A stretch of DNA of 6,892 nucleotides from Lysobacter sp. (GTDB taxonomy: Bacteria; Pseudomonadota; Gammaproteobacteria; Xanthomonadales; Xanthomonadaceae), in NCBI GenBank assembly GCA_030151365.1, contig JASLDW010000068.1, positions 1-6,892 of the forward strand, written 5' to 3'. The notes beneath the pieces are model-generated. The model did no database searches. It was not told where the DNA came from and saw nothing but the letters and a program-made list of their open reading frames with translations. Positions 6,426 through 6,892 of the stretch are shown piece after piece (position 1 is the first letter of the stretch; every line of letters starts with the position of its first letter). A program made the position numbers and the translations under genes.

Positions 6426-6511
6426 GGAGGGATACCCAAGCGGCCAACGGGGGCAGACTGTAAATCTGCTGGCTTACGCCTTCGGTGGTTCGAATCCACC
6501 TCCCTCCACCA
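6426..6511 (+). tRNA. tRNA-Tyr (anticodon GTA)
   Basis: This is an 86-base class II tRNA with a long variable arm. The acceptor stem GGAGGGA (6426-6432) pairs perfectly with TCCCTCC (6501-6507), followed by discriminator A and an encoded CCA (6509-6511). The anticodon stem GCAGA/TCTGC (6453-6457, 6465-6469) encloses CTGTAAA with anticodon GTA at 6460-6462. The T-arm carries GGTTCGAATCC. It is first in a tRNA cluster leading into tuf, an arrangement shared with the tufB locus of E. coli. Confidence 0.98.
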
Positions 6512-6539
6512 GCTCGAAGCGTTGAACGGCATTCCCGGT

Positions 6540-6613
6540 GCGGGAGTAGTTCAATGTTAGAACTGTAGCCTTCCAAGCTACTAGCGCGGGTTCGATTCCC
6601 GTCTCCCGCTCCA
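6540..6613 (+). tRNA. tRNA-Gly (anticodon TCC)
   Basis: This is a 74-base tRNA. The acceptor stem GCGGGAG (6540-6546) pairs with CTCCCGC (6603-6609), then discriminator T and encoded CCA (6611-6613). The anticodon stem GTAGC/GCTAC (6565-6569, 6577-6581) encloses CTTCCAA with anticodon TCC at 6572-6574, which reads GGA/GGG glycine codons. It lies 28 bases after tRNA-Tyr, presumably processed from the same transcript. Confidence 0.98.
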
Positions 6614-6651
6614 CCTTGGACACTCCGCGGCAGGAACGCTGCAGTTGCTTC

Positions 6652-6727
6652 GCTCACGTAGCTCAGTCGGTAGAGCACCTCCTTGGTAAGGAGGAGGTCG
6701 ATGGTTCGATTCCATTCGTGAGCACCA
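6652..6727 (+). tRNA. tRNA-Thr (anticodon GGT)
   Basis: This is a 76-base tRNA. The acceptor stem GCTCACG (6652-6658) pairs with CGTGAGC (6717-6723), then discriminator A and encoded CCA (6725-6727). The anticodon stem CCTCC/GGAGG (6678-6682, 6690-6694) encloses TTGGTAA with anticodon GGT at 6685-6687, reading ACC/ACU threonine codons. It ends 35 bases before the tuf start codon, so tRNA processing should release the EF-Tu message just upstream of its translation start. Confidence 0.98.
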
Positions 6728-6762
6728 CCCTTCAATTCCAAACATTCGAGTCGAGACACGAG

Positions 6763-6892
6763 ATGGCAAAGGAAAAGTTCGAGCGCAAGAAGCCGCACGT
6801 GAACGTGGGCACGATTGGTCACGTTGACCATGGCAAGACGACGCTGACGGCGGCGCTGACGAAGGTGGGTGCCGAGCGTTTCGGTGGCGAGT
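6763..6892 (+). CDS. tuf: Translation elongation factor Tu, N-terminal 43 residues (cut by window end)
   Basis: EF-Tu is the GTPase that delivers aminoacyl-tRNA to the ribosome. The visible N-terminus MAKEKFERKKPHVNVGTI is diagnostic. The G1 loop GHVDHGKT is at 19-26. The sequence continues LTAALTKVGAERFGGE and runs off the window after 43 complete codons of a protein that is normally about 396 residues. No strong Shine-Dalgarno is visible: the leader reads CGAGACACGAG before ATG, with only short GAG-type purine matches. Its position directly behind tRNA-Tyr, -Gly and -Thr corresponds to the tufB locus of enterobacteria. In related genomes I would expect tRNA-Trp, secE and nusG next, but they are outside this window. 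Confidence 0.98.
   Translation, partial: MAKEKFERKKPHVNVGTIGHVDHGKTTLTAALTKVGAERFGGE

Noticed and set aside
6408..6427. CCGCC/GGCGG hairpin just before tRNA-Tyr, considered as a terminator or regulatory leader.
   Set aside because: It has no T-tract and its right arm overlaps the first two bases of the mature tRNA. It is more likely incidental GC-rich pairing in the precursor.
4646..6532. Long open frame (628 codons) on the - strand across both hydrolase genes and tRNA-Tyr.
   Set aside because: It is a codon-bias shadow: the + strand proteins have clear family motifs and signal peptides, whereas this frame gives low-complexity Arg/Ala/Gly sequence and runs through a tRNA gene.
1..6892. CRISPR arrays, insertion sequences, integrase genes, attachment-site repeats, toxin-antitoxin or phage genes.
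   Set aside because: I looked and saw no regularly spaced repeats, transposase or integrase motifs, or duplicated tRNA 3' ends in this window.

Overview
The window looks like a chromosomal segment of a high-GC gammaproteobacterium, most likely a member of the Lysobacterales/Xanthomonadales (Xanthomonas, Lysobacter, Luteimonas and relatives). This rests on a YchF closely matching my memory of that group, a TonB-dependent receptor of the type abundant there, and the tRNA-Tyr/tRNA-Gly/tRNA-Thr/tuf arrangement. No database search was possible, so the genus is not settled.

Layout: (1) Positions 1-1090 hold ychF on the + strand, missing only the first two bases of its start codon. (2) Positions 1129-1156 hold a perfect 12-bp hairpin between two convergent genes, probably a bidirectional terminator. 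(3) Positions 1178-3994 on the - strand encode a 938-residue TonB-dependent outer-membrane receptor. (4) Positions 3995-4232 are a divergent regulatory region with an inverted repeat, a structured hairpin next to an A6/T6 tract, and a weak promoter-like pair. (5) Positions 4233-5258 (+) encode an exported cyanophycinase-family serine peptidase (S51). (6) Positions 5288-6337 (+) encode an exported Ntn-hydrolase of the isoaspartyl peptidase/L-asparaginase family, 29 bases downstream and clearly in the same operon. (7) From 6365 a consensus-like sigma70 promoter leads into tRNA-Tyr(GTA), tRNA-Gly(TCC), tRNA-Thr(GGT) and the first 43 codons of tuf (EF-Tu).

The outer parts are ordinary housekeeping DNA. 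The middle (about 1178-6337) reads as an accessory nutrient-scavenging module inserted between them. The two enzymes match the two known steps of cyanophycin breakdown: a cyanophycinase releases beta-Asp-Arg dipeptides, and an isoaspartyl dipeptidase splits these into Asp and Arg. Both carry Sec signal peptides, so the pathway appears to work outside the cytoplasm, and the divergent TonB receptor is a natural candidate for bringing substrate across the outer membrane. This assignment is an inference: the S51 enzyme differs from Synechocystis CphB at one remembered pocket position (Gln to Thr), so other beta-aspartyl peptides are possible substrates.
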